From Mortierella alpina (lineage: Eukaryota > Mortierellomycota > Mortierellomycetes > Mortierellales > Mortierellaceae), in the NCBI GenBank assembly GCA_029449245.1, contig JANATF010000008.1, forward strand, positions 1,860,001 through 1,924,000: a stretch of DNA of 64,000 nucleotides, written 5' to 3'. Shown here piece after piece: positions 1 to 11,064 of this stretch. The translations under genes and the position numbers were made by a program. The notes under the pieces were generated by a model, which worked only from the letters and a program-made list of their open reading frames with translations, had not been told where the DNA came from and did no database searches. Positions within the stretch are counted from its first letter, which is position 1, and every line of letters starts with the position of its first letter.

Positions 1-2700
1 GCCCGACCCAACGGGTCCTCAGAGAACATGAGGGTCCAGCCTTCAGTATAGAGCCACATAGGAATCATGCACACTGCTGCCATGGTCGACGAGTAGAAAA
101 GAATGTTGATCTTATCCAGCTTTTGATGTCCACTCGATCCTTCTCCAGAGCCCGATTCCGAGGAGATGGACTCGTGGTTGCCGAGTCCTCCCATGCCATG
201 ATTTTCCTCTTGTTGTTGTGGCTTCGTCTTGCTGCTGTTATTGCTGTTGCTGGAAAGAATCTTTTTCGTAAACACGTTCTGCATCACAAAGACTAAGGTT
301 GACAGCAGTGCGCAACACAGGCCAACCATGTTGTTGAACTCGAGAGACATGCGGCAGGCCAGCATCACTCCTGCAGTCAGCGGCACTAGTGACAGATACA
401 CTGCCTGGCTGTAGGTCGTTCCGAGCACCACGCGGTAGAAGAGGACCGTAAATAGCGGTGTCAAGGCCTATACATTAATGTCAAGGTTAGCAATTGAGCA
501 CATTGGTTGGTAAAAACTCTATGCTTCTCTTCCCGGTTTATCGCGGTCGCTACTGGTATCGCTGATCCCTCGCCCTCGCCCCCTTCCCGTGGTTCCATCA
601 AGTGGTTGCTGTATGCAGATGCGGCTTGGACGGAAGAACCCATTGGTCGCACAAAAAGCTATGGCCCTCGGTATAAATTGAGAGCTTTCGTGACATTCCA
701 ACTTTCGTGCCTATGATTGCTGGGGTTGCCGGAGCTGCTAGGGAGCTTTTTTGTTTGTTTGTTTGTTTCTTTTGGTTTGTTCGGTTCTCGTCTCTGCTGT
801 TCTGTTCTCGTTCGTTCTGTCCTGTCCTGCGACATCATGCTCTGTAACCCAGCACGAGAGACCCTGGCAGTTTGCATGCTGTGCCTAATGCTGGCATGGA
901 TACACAGACAGAAGAGTGTTCCTGAAATCCGAGGTGGTAGTGATGCTTTGTGTCACTTCCAGTGAATCAATCCAACATAAAAGATTTCCAGCGTGCGGTC
1001 GGATAGGTGGTGCTTGCTCCTCTCATCCTGAAGTTGCGTTACGATGTCCTCTCCTTGTCGTTCTCTCCAGGAACTCCAGAACCATGAATTATCGTCCAGC
1101 AACAATAGATGCTGACACTTCTCTCTCTTTCGCTTCAAATTTGAATCCGCATTACCTTGACAGTGTGAACGACACTCAGGGGAACGCGACTGATCGCAAC
1201 GCTCGAAAAGACATGTCCCACGACTTGAAATCCCACTAGGGGTGCCGTCAGCTCAATAATGGCTCTTGTCGGTTTTCGCATTTTGGTCATGTTGAATCCA
1301 ACGCCCGCCACGAAACAGAACACAGACACGAACCAGAACTGCACAAAGGTCAGTGTCACTGGGTACCGGAACTGATTCATGATTTGCTTGCCAATATTGT
1401 TGGTCACGGCCGAGGACATGTACCAACAGAGACAGATCACAGGCAACTTTATCGCATGCCAAATCGTACTAGGGCTGAGTCGGAGTCGCGATCGGGGTGC
1501 ATAGGCACTACTGCTGCCCACTCCCGACGTCCCAACACCACCTATTCCGTTGTTGCTGCTGTTCGATTCTGAAATAGTCGACAGGCGGGTCGATGGGAGG
1601 GAAAGCTTGCTATGAGAAGCCATGGGGTTAACAACGTCCTTGGCTGATTGGACCACCTTCGTGAGACTCTGGCTGAGTGCAGGGGGCAAGAACGCCGAGA
1701 CGCTGCTGATAGCGGATCGAGCGTTCTTTTTTTGCATCTCGCGCTCATCCTCCAGCAGACGCTCCTGCTCCAGGTGAAGTTGATGCTGCTGATGCTGATG
1801 CTGCTGTTGCTGTTGTACTTCAGAGTTTAGCTGTTGCAGCTGAGCCTGGAAATGAGAGCGTCCGCCCAACGTGGCTGCTGTGGGAGACGTCGCGGTGGTC
1901 ATGGACATGGCTCCTCCGGCACCCCCTCCGTGCATGATATGCAGGCTTGAACCAAGAGTGGTCGACTGCAACGTCGTGGCGTCCTCTGTGTGAGTAGATG
2001 TGGGAGGTGGGATGACGAGAGCAGGGCCGAGTTTCGAGCTCAAGACGGGCGAGGAGGAACGAAACGACGCAAAAGGCTGAGTCTGGTATCCTAAAGGCGA
2101 GCGTGTATAAGGCACTTGGGCGTTACTGCTGCTATTGTTGTGGCTGCCATGGTTGATGATGGGTGGAGCGATCGCGCTCTGAAGGTAGGTCCTTGAAGTA
2201 GGCGTTGAGGTCAAAGAGGACGTCAGTTGAATGGAAGGAGTGTGGTGTGACGGATGGGTATGAGGGAGCTGGTGGTGAAGCAGCTGGGGCTGCTGCGAGC
2301 GGGTATGGGTTGGCGAGTGCGGGTGTGCTTGAGCAGGCGTGTGGGCGGTGGGCGAGACGCTATCAGGCGGCGAAGAAGCGCCCGACGAGAGCGAACTTCT
2401 GGGTGTGGGCAGCTGGTGAGCAAGGTCGTCGGAGCTGCCGTGGTTCTGGTCCACGAGTGACTCGAGCTCTACGAGGATGTTGGCGGTGGATGTCGCGACT
2501 GGCACAGCCGAGAAGGACGAACCGGCAGCGTGCTGGTGCAGGCCCTGCCCTTGGTGAGGGGCGGGCTGCACGCGTTGCTGGAGAGGGGCTGTCGAGGAGG
2601 ATGCAGAGGACGGATGGGCCTTTGTGGACGGAAAGTGACCCTGCTGCTGCTGGTCCAGAGGCGAGGCGGTTGCTGCAGCAGCCATCAATGACACAGGCAA
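1..2700 (-). CDS. SLY41-like TPT/DUF250 transporter (3' end cut by window)
   Basis: Two exons are visible, 2700-1156 and 467-1 (continuing past the edge), joined in phase 0 across a 688-bp intron with GT at 1155 and AG at 468. The join reads HTVK/ALTPLFTVLFYR, the characteristic core of triose-phosphate/nucleotide-sugar translocators of the SLY41 group, which move phosphorylated or nucleotide sugars across ER/Golgi or plastid-type membranes. Membrane segments start near residue 410 (LPVICLCWYMSSAVTNNIGK). The first ~400 residues are low-complexity Ser/Gln/His/Pro sequence with polyQ and SPT-rich stretches, unusual for this family and probably cytosolic. A second low-complexity insert (SSNSNNSSKTKPQQQ) lies in exon 2 between membrane helices. 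Substrate cannot be told from the sequence. The start ATG at 2700 is the first in-frame Met. It is divergent from the G-patch gene. Confidence 0.85.
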
Positions 2701-2776
2701 GGCGGGCGTGCCACGGGAACGAGAGAATTGGTGTGGAGGTGCAGAGAAGGCGCAGGTGGGCTAGGGCAAAAACGGC

Positions 2777-2925
2777 GATGATGAGGATGAGGTCAAGGAT
2801 AGGGATGAGGATGAGGATGAAGATGAGGATGAGGATGGGGATGAGGATGGGGATGAGGATGAGGATGAGGATGAGAAGAAGAATGAGGTTGAGAAAAAGA
2901 ATGAGAGTTGAGGGATGAGGGATGC
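2777..2925. repeat. GATGAG/GAGGAT microsatellite in divergent promoter
   Basis: An imperfect hexanucleotide array (units GATGAG and GGATGA) lies about 80 bp upstream of the transporter ATG. It sits in the 602-bp gap shared with the divergent G-patch gene. On the transporter's sense strand it is a pyrimidine-rich TCCTCA tract and may lie in the 5' UTR or core promoter. The rest of the gap (2926-3302) shows no other clear element. Confidence 0.8.
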
Positions 2926-3302
2926 GAAAGAACACAAAGACGGGCGAGCGCGAAAGACGAGGGCCAGCGCGACAGACAAGAAAAGACGGGGGGGGGAATG
3001 ATTTGCCCATACTGTACCTCCCTCCAGGTGGACCACACCAAACACCCAGTGGGCGTATGCAAGCACGACCGGCCTCATTCTCGCCTGGCCTTGCTGCCTA
3101 TGAATAGCCCTGTTCCCAACCAGATCCGCCACAGGTCTCGGCGCGCTGCTGGTTCTGCACTCGCAGCAGATCCCTTGGGCGTCCGCCAGTCAACCCACAC
3201 AGCGGTGTCACCGCAGTACTTCCGTACTTGTGTACTTGCTATATTTTTTGGTGGCCAACCTCAAAGTCAGTCTCACATCTTCAACCTCACCATTCACTCC
3301 TC

Positions 3303-4557
3303 ATGGATCGGACAAGGAACAGGATCCTCAAGCAGGATGACTCGGGCGCATTCTACAGAGACATCCCCTTCGTGCCCAGCGGCACCCTTGCCATGAAAAA
3401 CACTACCGCTGCTGCTGCAACCATTCGCAACAGAGCGGAGGACGCCGTCAGTGTCCGGGAGGTAAGCAAACAACCGCCCGCCAGCAACACCCGCCGCATG
3501 GACTTGCTTAACAAGCGCACAACTTGTCTGACATAACCCCGTGTGTTTTTTTTCTTTGTTAGTTTTACAACTCTGTGTTAGCTATGCCTAGGACTGTGAC
3601 CAAAAAGAAACTAAAGCTTCGTTCAAACGCTACAGCACAAGCAGAAATAGGGAGCGACAACCAGTCCACACCAGCCTCAACCAGGACCTTCCCCTCACCT
3701 CCAGAAACATCAGGATCGTCCACTCCCGTCGTTGGAGACACAGCTATCCCAACCGCAGCTAAAGTGTCTCAGACGGACGCGACCTCCATTCCAGCAGACA
3801 TCGTCCGTCGAAACTGGCGCAGCCAGAATCAGTCTGCAACCCCAACCTCTGGCCCTGGATCCCCGGAGCTTTCGACATCGAGGACAGTTGCCGAAGGTTA
3901 CATTCTCTGTGCGCCCTGTCAAATGGAGGTTCGAGAAGACGACTTTGCGAGACACTGTCGAGGGACGGCACATTTGATATCGCAAGAGTCCCCAATCAAA
4001 CCGCTTGATACACTGACCCTTGGACATGTACGTGCTCCTTCTCGGCCATCCTCCTCCGTCTTTTTTTTTTCTCTCTGTCTCTCTCTCCATCTTTGTTTCT
4101 TGACTGACATGCCTTGTTCTCTCCAACCGCAAAATCCAATTGGAATAGGAAAACAAAGGTTTCAGGATGCTCGTCAATAGTGGATGGGAATATGAAAAGG
4201 GACTTGGAGCTGAGTGTCAAGGCGCCCGACATCCAGTCGCTACCCGACTGAAACATGATCGACTGGCATTGGGATCTACAGGAGCAGGCAAGAAGGTCGT
4301 TACACACACATTTGAGGAGATTGAAACGAGTCGGACAAAACTTGTCGAAACGGTATTTATACAGCATCAATTGCCATTTTTTTGTTATTGGTTTGTTTTC
4401 CAGTCTTGAAGACATGTTGATCTCACTTTTGCAAGTTTATTTTGAATCATGTTGCTAGTCTAAACGACGGGTACCGCTCAATGCTGAGGACTATCGACGC
4501 AAGGCAGAAAAAGAACGCCGAGAAAGAATCAAGATGATGAACTATATGAAGAAGTAA
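3303..4557 (+). CDS. G-patch domain protein (GPANK1-like)
   Basis: Four exons: 3303-3461, 3563-4027, 4149-4352 and 4459-4557. All junctions are phase 0, giving 308 residues. The start is the ATG at 3303. A Ser/Thr-rich region precedes a small Cys/His motif (CAPCQMEVREDDFARHCRGTAH, residues ~170-195) that looks like a C2H2-type finger. The third exon holds a G-patch (SGWEYEKGLGAECQG, then RHPVATRLKHDRLALG), and the protein ends in a basic helix (RRKAEKERRERIKMMNYMKK). The order G-patch plus basic tail resembles GPANK1. G-patch proteins typically activate DEAH-box RNA helicases in splicing or ribosome assembly. Ankyrin repeats are not seen, so orthology is approximate. The gene is convergent with the LMBD1 gene, 186 bp between stops. 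Confidence 0.82.
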
Positions 4558-4743
4558 GGAGGGATACTCCAAGAACCCTTGGCTTCAGCGGATCAAATCC
4601 CTTAGCCCCGCAAGCATGACTAGGCATGTTTATATACCCAAATACTTTCCCAAAAAAAACAGTTTGTATAATATATTTTTTTTTCAAACACTGTTCATCA
4701 AACGTTTATTCTGCATGGTATCGCGTGGGATGGATGCAATGGT

Positions 4744-7465
4744 TCAGCCTTGTAGTACTGCGCCATACGCTGGACCCCGACCTTGCCTTTGCCCTTGGAT
4801 GGGCGAGTGGGCATCCCCACTAGTGGCAGCGGCGGCAGTGATTAAACCACGCCGCCGAGCCCTCCTTCTTGCATCTTCGCTGTCATAGCTCCCGCTCAGC
4901 AATCCTCTGGTTTCCAACTCTTCAAGATCTTCCTCTCCTTCATCCAAGGGATCGATCCCAAACCCGCGTCGACATCCCAAGATCAAGTTGATGACCAAGG
5001 CGAGCATGAATGTGCCAACAAAGATCCACTGCATGGAATAAAATGCCCGGCCAAGGACCGGGGTTGCCAAAACGATCCTGAGAATTGTGCTTGAGGTAAC
5101 GGTGGGGACGCAGAGCTCCGCAGGAGCATCGACATGACAGGGGATGATCAAGGAAGGATAGTCGGAGCAGTCGCGCCCTACTACTGGAGTGGTGTGGTTG
5201 CACTGAAAGGGTTGCCAAAGAACAAAAAAGAAGTTTTTTCCAATGTCAGTAATCAACGACGCTATGTGGTGGATGAGCGGGATAAGGACGGGCGTCTTCT
5301 TTTTCTTTGCTACTCACGTATTTTTGACTGCCAAACATCGAGTATTCTGGAGCGACCGACATGGTCAAGGAATAGCTTAGCCCAGCTAGACTCAACATTA
5401 ACAGCATCGTAGCGGCCAAAAGACCCTGCGGCTGAGTGGCAGCTCTTCGAAAAGAGTACAAGTTCACCCACATAATGCGAATGCCAATGGATATAATCCC
5501 CTTGGTCGTCGCCCAAAACATGTAGAGGATGATCATAACGATGAGGATATAGTCGATAGGGAAGTACTATTGACGTGGAGAAGATGAACAAGGGTCAGTT
5601 CATATCTAATCGAGTATACACATGCTTTAGGGAACTTGTCACGAGAACCGGCGCACGCTCCACCATTATTACCGGAGATAACTTGAGGAATAAGATATTC
5701 AATGGGTTGGGTAGATTTTTCCCAATAAAGATGTATCCACATGGCCCTCCACAAATGTCATTGTCCATTTGACCAATGCTGAAAGAAAAAAAAAGGAGGA
5801 GGGAGCAATTTGTGTCAAACGCCAGGTAACCATGGTCTGCGTCAAAGGCAATACTTGATTGACATACCTTGTCACAACGATGGAGGCCACCAACAGTGCG
5901 GTCAATATTGTTCCTGCCAGTCCGAGGATGATCTGTTAAACGAGGCCGAAAAAGAATGGGTTTTCATAAGTTTAGGATATATACAGCGCAACTCATTTTC
6001 ATGTATACGCTTGTTCGCAGTACGAGTCCGTGTACCTGAAACGGTCGAATGATATACTGGCACCGATGGAAGTAGCTGTCCTGTACGCGCTGCACATTCA
6101 AGGACCTGTTTTCGAGAACAATCTCCTCTTGCGCCAGTTCACTTATAACCTGGCGATCATGTTCCGAAAGTCGGCTCAGGTTCCTGCTCCCAAAGTGATC
6201 GCCTCGGTGTCGATACCGATTCAGGATCGAGTTTTGTCGCGCACGGTTGGCAGCGAGCTGCGCGTGGGTCTCGCTAACTCTTGCCGGTATTGAACTTAAA
6301 CCTGCCAGCATGTGGAGCGGCAAAAGCGACAGTCCTGGTGCCTTTGAATGAAGAAACGGCACGGAGATGAGGGGCTGGATAGCTCAATATCATACCAGAA
6401 CGGAAGTACCAACTTTTTACATCACAGATTGAAATGAATGCAGTGGAGTCCCTTACAGTGTAAAAGACCAGGACGCCCATTCCTGCTAGAGCCATAACGC
6501 CTGCGACAAATGACAGTGCTCCGGCACCATCTATAAATAATAACGATAATGGACTTCCATTCAGCTTTTGAGAATCCCAAGAAGAGCAATGGCAAAGAGA
6601 TAGCGCTCCTTAGACATGTTTCTACCTGGATCGGCGAGGATCTTGCGTAACCAGTCCAAATCAATGTCCTCGTGCCGGTCAGGCTTCATTAACAGACCTG
6701 TCAGCAGCAAGATGCCGGCGACTAGCATAAAGAAAACAGTGTACCTGAGCGACGCCCAAAGTCGTTGAAGCAAAGTCTGCTCCTCGTCTGCCAGCTCCTC
6801 AAAGTAGAAGTAGGACAATGGGATCCAAAAGAAGATAAAGCTAGCGATGAGGCTGTATGCACCTATGGCCATTGCAAGAGCATGGGTTAGCAAGACAAGT
6901 GTGCGTACAGGAACAAACAACGGTACAAAGAAGTACTTCACCATGCAAACATGCGAGAAGGATGCGGGGGGGGGGGAGGGGTGATTGTCCACCTGACGGT
7001 ACACAATTTGCACAAGGCGACATTTACCAGTGTAGATGACCTTGACAGAGAGCTGCATTTGAGAGATAGCTTCTTCTGTTGCCCACTCGTACCTCAAGCC
7101 TGTTGCTGGGTCCATTATCCTCGAGACCAAAAAGATATCGACGGGGAAGAGGGCTGCAGTCGTAAGACAAAGCGTAAGTGCCAGCACGGTGACAACCATC
7201 GCAAAGGGCTCACGATCTTGTCTGTCAGAGTAGTACACCGTGAAAAAAATGGAGAACCCGAGCAGGATCTATGTTTTCATGGATAGGATGATCGTTAGCT
7301 TAGACGAGGTGTCTATACACAGCGTGCGAGTAGTTTTGGCTTTTTTTTCTCAGGAACCCTCCAGCATGGAAAAACTCTAATTGCGACCTGAGGTCATGTG
7401 CTTACAGAGCCCATGAGTCCAAAAGCACCCCATGCGCCCAACTGATGCATGATCCCGTCGAGCAT
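4744..7465 (-). CDS. LMBRD1: LMBD1-family lysosomal/vacuolar membrane protein (probable cobalamin transporter)
   Basis: Nine exons on the minus strand: 7465-7406, 7268-7028, 6862-6626, 6530-6457, 6341-6036, 5932-5868, 5778-5673, 5566-5318 and 5202-4744. The phases are all consistent and the model gives 598 residues, the usual length of fungal LMBD1 proteins. Family signatures include DREPFAMVVTVLALTL (exon 2), GIDLDW-type loop after SLRYTVFFMLVAGILLL, CGYIFIGKNLPNPLN (exon 7) and PIDYILIVMIILYMFWATTKG (exon 8). About nine hydrophobic segments are visible and the tail is acidic and basic (EEDLEELETRGLLSGS). In animals LMBRD1 exports vitamin B12 from lysosomes with ABCD4. Fungal homologues are named by similarity only and also occur in fungi that do not use B12. 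The intron 6863-7027 is 165 bp and free of in-frame stops. Confidence 0.9.
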
Positions 7466-7914
7466 CGCTCTTTTTTTTGTGTGTTAATGCTGTTATGAGT
7501 GACAGGCAAAAGGGCCTGCTCGGTCGGGTGCGAGGAGAATTTGGATCGAGTGGTGTGAGAGTGTGATAGGAAAAGGCAAGAGTCCAAGGTGGGTAAAATA
7601 CTTTTGAAGACGACGACATGCATCGACGCCTCAACAGTCACCATGTGGCCGATCGCGTGCCTCCCTCTATGCCTGCCATCCATCTACAAGACCCCTACCA
7701 CACCTTCACCACAAAAGCCCTCTCCCAACGATGCACCTTTTCTAGGAACATATCGCCATTGCGATCTTTCAATCAAAAGCCCGAGCACCTTTTTTTTAAG
7801 GTTTTCTCTGCTGTTGATAAACCAGCAATGCCCGCACGCCTTCGAGATTCTTTCTTTCGACTCTTCGCAACCCATTCCGCCCTGTCTGCGAAAGAACTCC
7901 AGCAAAAAAATATA

Positions 7915-8226
7915 ATGTTGAGCAAGTCAGTCTGCCTCGTAGTTTTCGCCGTGAGTTTCATTTTAGCCCTGCTGCCACCTACAACTGCGAGGACTATCGA
8001 CCCTGGAGAAATCGCAGGGAGAACCAGCTCTTTGATGTTTTGGAAGCGCCCCGTGTCCTCAAGAGGAGAAAGTATGCGTATATTGCAGTGGACGCGATGT
8101 GAGTGGAACGTTACGCATCTTGATATTCAAATGGACCCTTTCTCAGATTCGTTTTTTTGTCTGGCACTGTTGTTTGTATATACATTTGTACAGGCACCGA
8201 CTTTCAGAGTACCTCAAGACACGTAA
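7915..8226 (+). pseudogene. Duplicate of the ICMT N-terminal coding segment (truncated copy or alternative first exon)
   Basis: Starting at the ATG at 7915, the frame encodes a hydrophobic leader and the motif PPTTARTIDP. This matches the start of the complete ICMT gene about 500 bp downstream (PPPTARTINP), with about 15 identities over 25 ungapped residues. Many nucleotide differences fall in third codon positions, as expected of diverged coding sequence. Similarity fades after about residue 55 and nothing resembling the ICMT catalytic half follows before the next gene, so this is either a decayed tandem duplicate or an alternative first exon spliced into the 8418 exon. The frame stays open upstream to 7618. 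A competing reading in another frame exists (see findings). The 7466-7914 stretch upstream is the gap shared with the divergent LMBD1 gene. Confidence 0.45.
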
Positions 8227-8417
8227 AAGCAAGGCATACTCTTTTGCCTCCTGAACCACAAGATCACCTACAAGTCCATCAAAACTGGGACATCGGCTCA
8301 CGGACCGAAACCGACGCCCCGTATGTCGCAGTTAGATTGAGTGTTGAATAAAAGGAGGAAACTCTCTCTCTCTCGACGTCCTCCTTCTCAACTTTTTTGC
8401 ACCTCACCTGCCTCCAC

Positions 8418-9259
8418 ATGAATGTTTGCAAAGTCGCCTGTCTAGTGGCCGCCGCGATGAGTGTACTCCTCGCCGCGCGGCCGCCTCCGACCGCAAGGAC
8501 CATCAACCCCAAAAAGGATAAGATTCGCGATGAGCCCTGGTTCCAGAAAAAAAGACCGGACAAGAGGCCGTTCATGGTGACCTTCTCCTACGCAGTTCTG
8601 CCGACAGCGACATACATATATTTGATGCATGTGGCAGGGAGTGGATCCATCTACGATGATCCTGCCTTCATGCAACTAAGGCAACTCGAGACCTGGCATC
8701 TGATTTTGACAGCAATCAGTATAGGCGGCTCTATCTTACGACGATGGTCCTACTCAACGCTGGACCGATTCTTTACTGTGAGTGCATTTGTTGATGAAAG
8801 TCTATAAATCTCATCATACGAGCAGAGTGCTGGCGCCTCAAAAGATGTCGGTATCTAACCTTCATACCCCCCACCTGGTCCTAGTATCAGCTCGCTATCC
8901 GCCCTGGACATCGTCTCGTCAAAACTGGACCGTACACCTATCTTCGCCACCCATCTTACACTGGTGCTGTTTTCTGCATCGGCGCCGCTCTCTCATTGAT
9001 GCTAATTCGCGGTCTTCCAGAGGTAGCCATTCATATGCTTTCAGTGGCGATAGCCAGAGCTACGCAGACTCAGTTTCAAGTCCCTACATCGATCGCAGCG
9101 TGCGTCAGTGGCGGCATGTGGGCATATATGATGGCCAAGGGCATATCATTGATTATGTCCCGCATACCAGTAGAAGAAGATATGCTGAAGGAGCACTTTG
9201 GTGAAGAGTGGGACACATTCGCCAGTAAGCGATGGCGTCTCGTACCTTTCATATACTAA
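8418..9259 (+). CDS. STE14: Isoprenylcysteine carboxyl methyltransferase (ICMT/Ste14 family)
   Basis: Two exons, 8418-8777 and 8885-9259, joined in phase 0 give 244 residues, close to yeast Ste14. ICMT methylates the C-terminal prenylated cysteine of CaaX proteins such as Ras, Rho and mating factors at the ER membrane, using S-adenosylmethionine. Diagnostic motifs lie in exon 2: GHRLVKTGPYTYLRHPSYTG, then the C-terminal RIPVEEDMLKEHFGEEWDTF with the conserved Arg-Glu-Glu of the family. Hydrophobic segments flank both. The start chosen is the ATG at 8418; the N-terminus has a short hydrophobic leader ending in TARTINP, echoed by the upstream duplicate. An AATAAA lies at 9278-9283. The gene is convergent with the F-box gene. 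Confidence 0.9.
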
Positions 9260-9338
9260 AAAAATATACTTCACTGCAATAAAAACATGGGTTCGAGGAA
9301 ATAGGAAACACACATAGCCCCAGCAGTTTTCTATTTAA

Positions 9339-10925
9339 TCATGCAAAAGTGTCTACACCTAAGAGCTGCATCATAGCGCCGTACGATGTCAGTTCGATAG
9401 AACGTTCAGATTCTCTCAGCGATGCTGTAACTTCGTCGTCGTTCTCTAATGGAAAGAGACACAGCGTCGTGAGCTTGGGAAGGATCTGCAGCAACTTGCC
9501 AAGGTCCTCTCTGCTCCAAGTCCCCGAAAGCTCATCTGCTAGGGCCAGTCGCTCGAGGCCGCTTGCCCCAGCTAATGCCTCGATTCCCGAATCAACGCCC
9601 ATTTCTAAACCAGCACACCATATCATCAAAGACTTTAGCCTGGACAGGGTTCCTAGCTGGCGAAAGACATGCCTCCAAAGCCCGACCCGTTCCACGTCCG
9701 GTAATGCACTCAGCGTCCACGAAAATTCTAGCGAGAGTGTCTCCAGATCCTTGCACACCCAGTCCTCCATGGAGAGCTCTCTGGGATCGAATTCAAAATT
9801 CCGGACAATAATCGTCTTGAGTGCGGGCCGGGACTCAAGGATACGGTTGAGCGAATGGTGAAGCCTGCTCCAGTGGTTAACATCCGTAGGCAAATTTTCA
9901 GTCGCTATTCTCAAGTGCTCCAACAGTGGCAGCACCAAGGCCTTATTTTCATGCCCACGCCGTGAGCTTAGACTGTTCGCGCTCCTCTCTGTCATCTGCG
10001 CCGACGTTTGTCCCGCCGGCAGCATTGCATGCTCATCCAGCGCGTACAAGTATTCGAACTCCTCTACTGAATATGCAGAAAACGTCAGTCGTTTGAGCCT
10101 TCTCAGGGACGTCAGCACCTCTGGCAGATCTTTTATCTGGGGGAACCGGCCAAGGGGCGTGAACGTCAGAGTTTCCAGTTTAGTGCAGGTCAAGACTTCC
10201 TGAAACTCGAGTGGGTTCTGTGGATCGTCCTGTCTCGGCCAGTAAAGCTCAACTTCTCGCAACTCTGGGCAATACAGAAGGAGAGCTTTGTCCAGACAGC
10301 AGATGTGCAGCCTTGTCAGCTTCCAGATAGTCCCGGGCGGAGGCAGCCTCTGAGGGATAAAAGTCCTCCAGCTTGACCTGCGCCCATACAGGCTCAGCTC
10401 CTCCAATCCGGATAGCAAGGGGAGAATCTTGTCCGATACGACAGCTTCCTCGGTCGAAACTTCAACTTTGAGCTTTCTAAGAGTCCGATGGTTGAGTGCT
10501 TCCAGGCATGAAAAGTACGTGTCCATTCCCCTCAGGTCGAGCGTGAGCGTCTGCAAATTGGTATATGTAAAGATCAAGTCCATGTCCGGCAGCAAGGGCA
10601 TTTGGGGTCGTACGCCTCTCAACACTCGGTGGTGAATAGCTGCTTCGCAGGACCACTCGATGTGGCGAACTTGAAGAAGATCTCTCTGTAAGGCGGCAAT
10701 GTCATCAAACATGCGATGACCGTGGAGCGGAAATTTCGGATGGAGGAATTGCCTTTTGGTGATGGAGGTCCATATGAGGGGGCGTAGGACCTGATGCCAG
10801 CGCTGGCATACCTGAATGGAGGCGAGGAGCGATGGTCCATTGAGGTAGTGTCCAAATGCCGCAATAATCTCGTTGGGCACACGGCCCATAACTGGGTCCT
10901 GCTGCTGCTGTAGCCCCGATGCCAT
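9339..10925 (-). CDS. F-box/LRR-type protein
   Basis: A single-exon frame of 528 residues from the ATG at 10925. The frame stays open to 11144, but that would overlap the 3' end of the upstream esterase gene on the same strand, and the extra region is a proline tract, so the inner Met is preferred. The N-terminus (GRVPNEIIAAFGHYLNGPS, then SIQVCQRWHQVLRPLIW) is an F-box-like helix set. The rest is a series of leucine-rich repeat units (LETLTFTPL, LRRLKRLTF, LETLSLEFSW). Such proteins usually bind Skp1 and select targets for SCF ubiquitin ligases. The substrate is unknown. It belongs to the same family as the broken copy at 34190-35655, sharing the WRHVFRQLGTLSRLKSL block. Confidence 0.8.
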   Translation of the reverse strand: MASGLQQQQDPVMGRVPNEIIAAFGHYLNGPSLLASIQVCQRWHQVLRPLIWTSITKRQFLHPKFPLHGHRMFDDIAALQRDLLQVRHIEWSCEAAIHHRVLRGVRPQMPLLPDMDLIFTYTNLQTLTLDLRGMDTYFSCLEALNHRTLRKLKVEVSTEEAVVSDKILPLLSGLEELSLYGRRSSWRTFIPQRLPPPGTIWKLTRLHICCLDKALLLYCPELREVELYWPRQDDPQNPLEFQEVLTCTKLETLTFTPLGRFPQIKDLPEVLTSLRRLKRLTFSAYSVEEFEYLYALDEHAMLPAGQTSAQMTERSANSLSSRRGHENKALVLPLLEHLRIATENLPTDVNHWSRLHHSLNRILESRPALKTIIVRNFEFDPRELSMEDWVCKDLETLSLEFSWTLSALPDVERVGLWRHVFRQLGTLSRLKSLMIWCAGLEMGVDSGIEALAGASGLERLALADELSGTWSREDLGKLLQILPKLTTLCLFPLENDDEVTASLRESERSIELTSYGAMMQLLGVDTFA

Positions 10926-11064
10926 GGTGGACGTGAAGGAGGAATGGGAGATAAACAGCAAGCGAGGCTTCTCAAAATGGTGACATGAAAATGACCGCAG
11001 CATGACTGCCGCGTCAGGCTTATATTTTTGGGGCACAGCTTGTTCTATATGTATCGAGTCGTCA

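Noticed and set aside
2205-3132. Long plus- and minus-strand frames rich in Met/Arg or Ser
   Set aside because: They translate the GATGAG microsatellite and the antisense of the transporter's low-complexity region.
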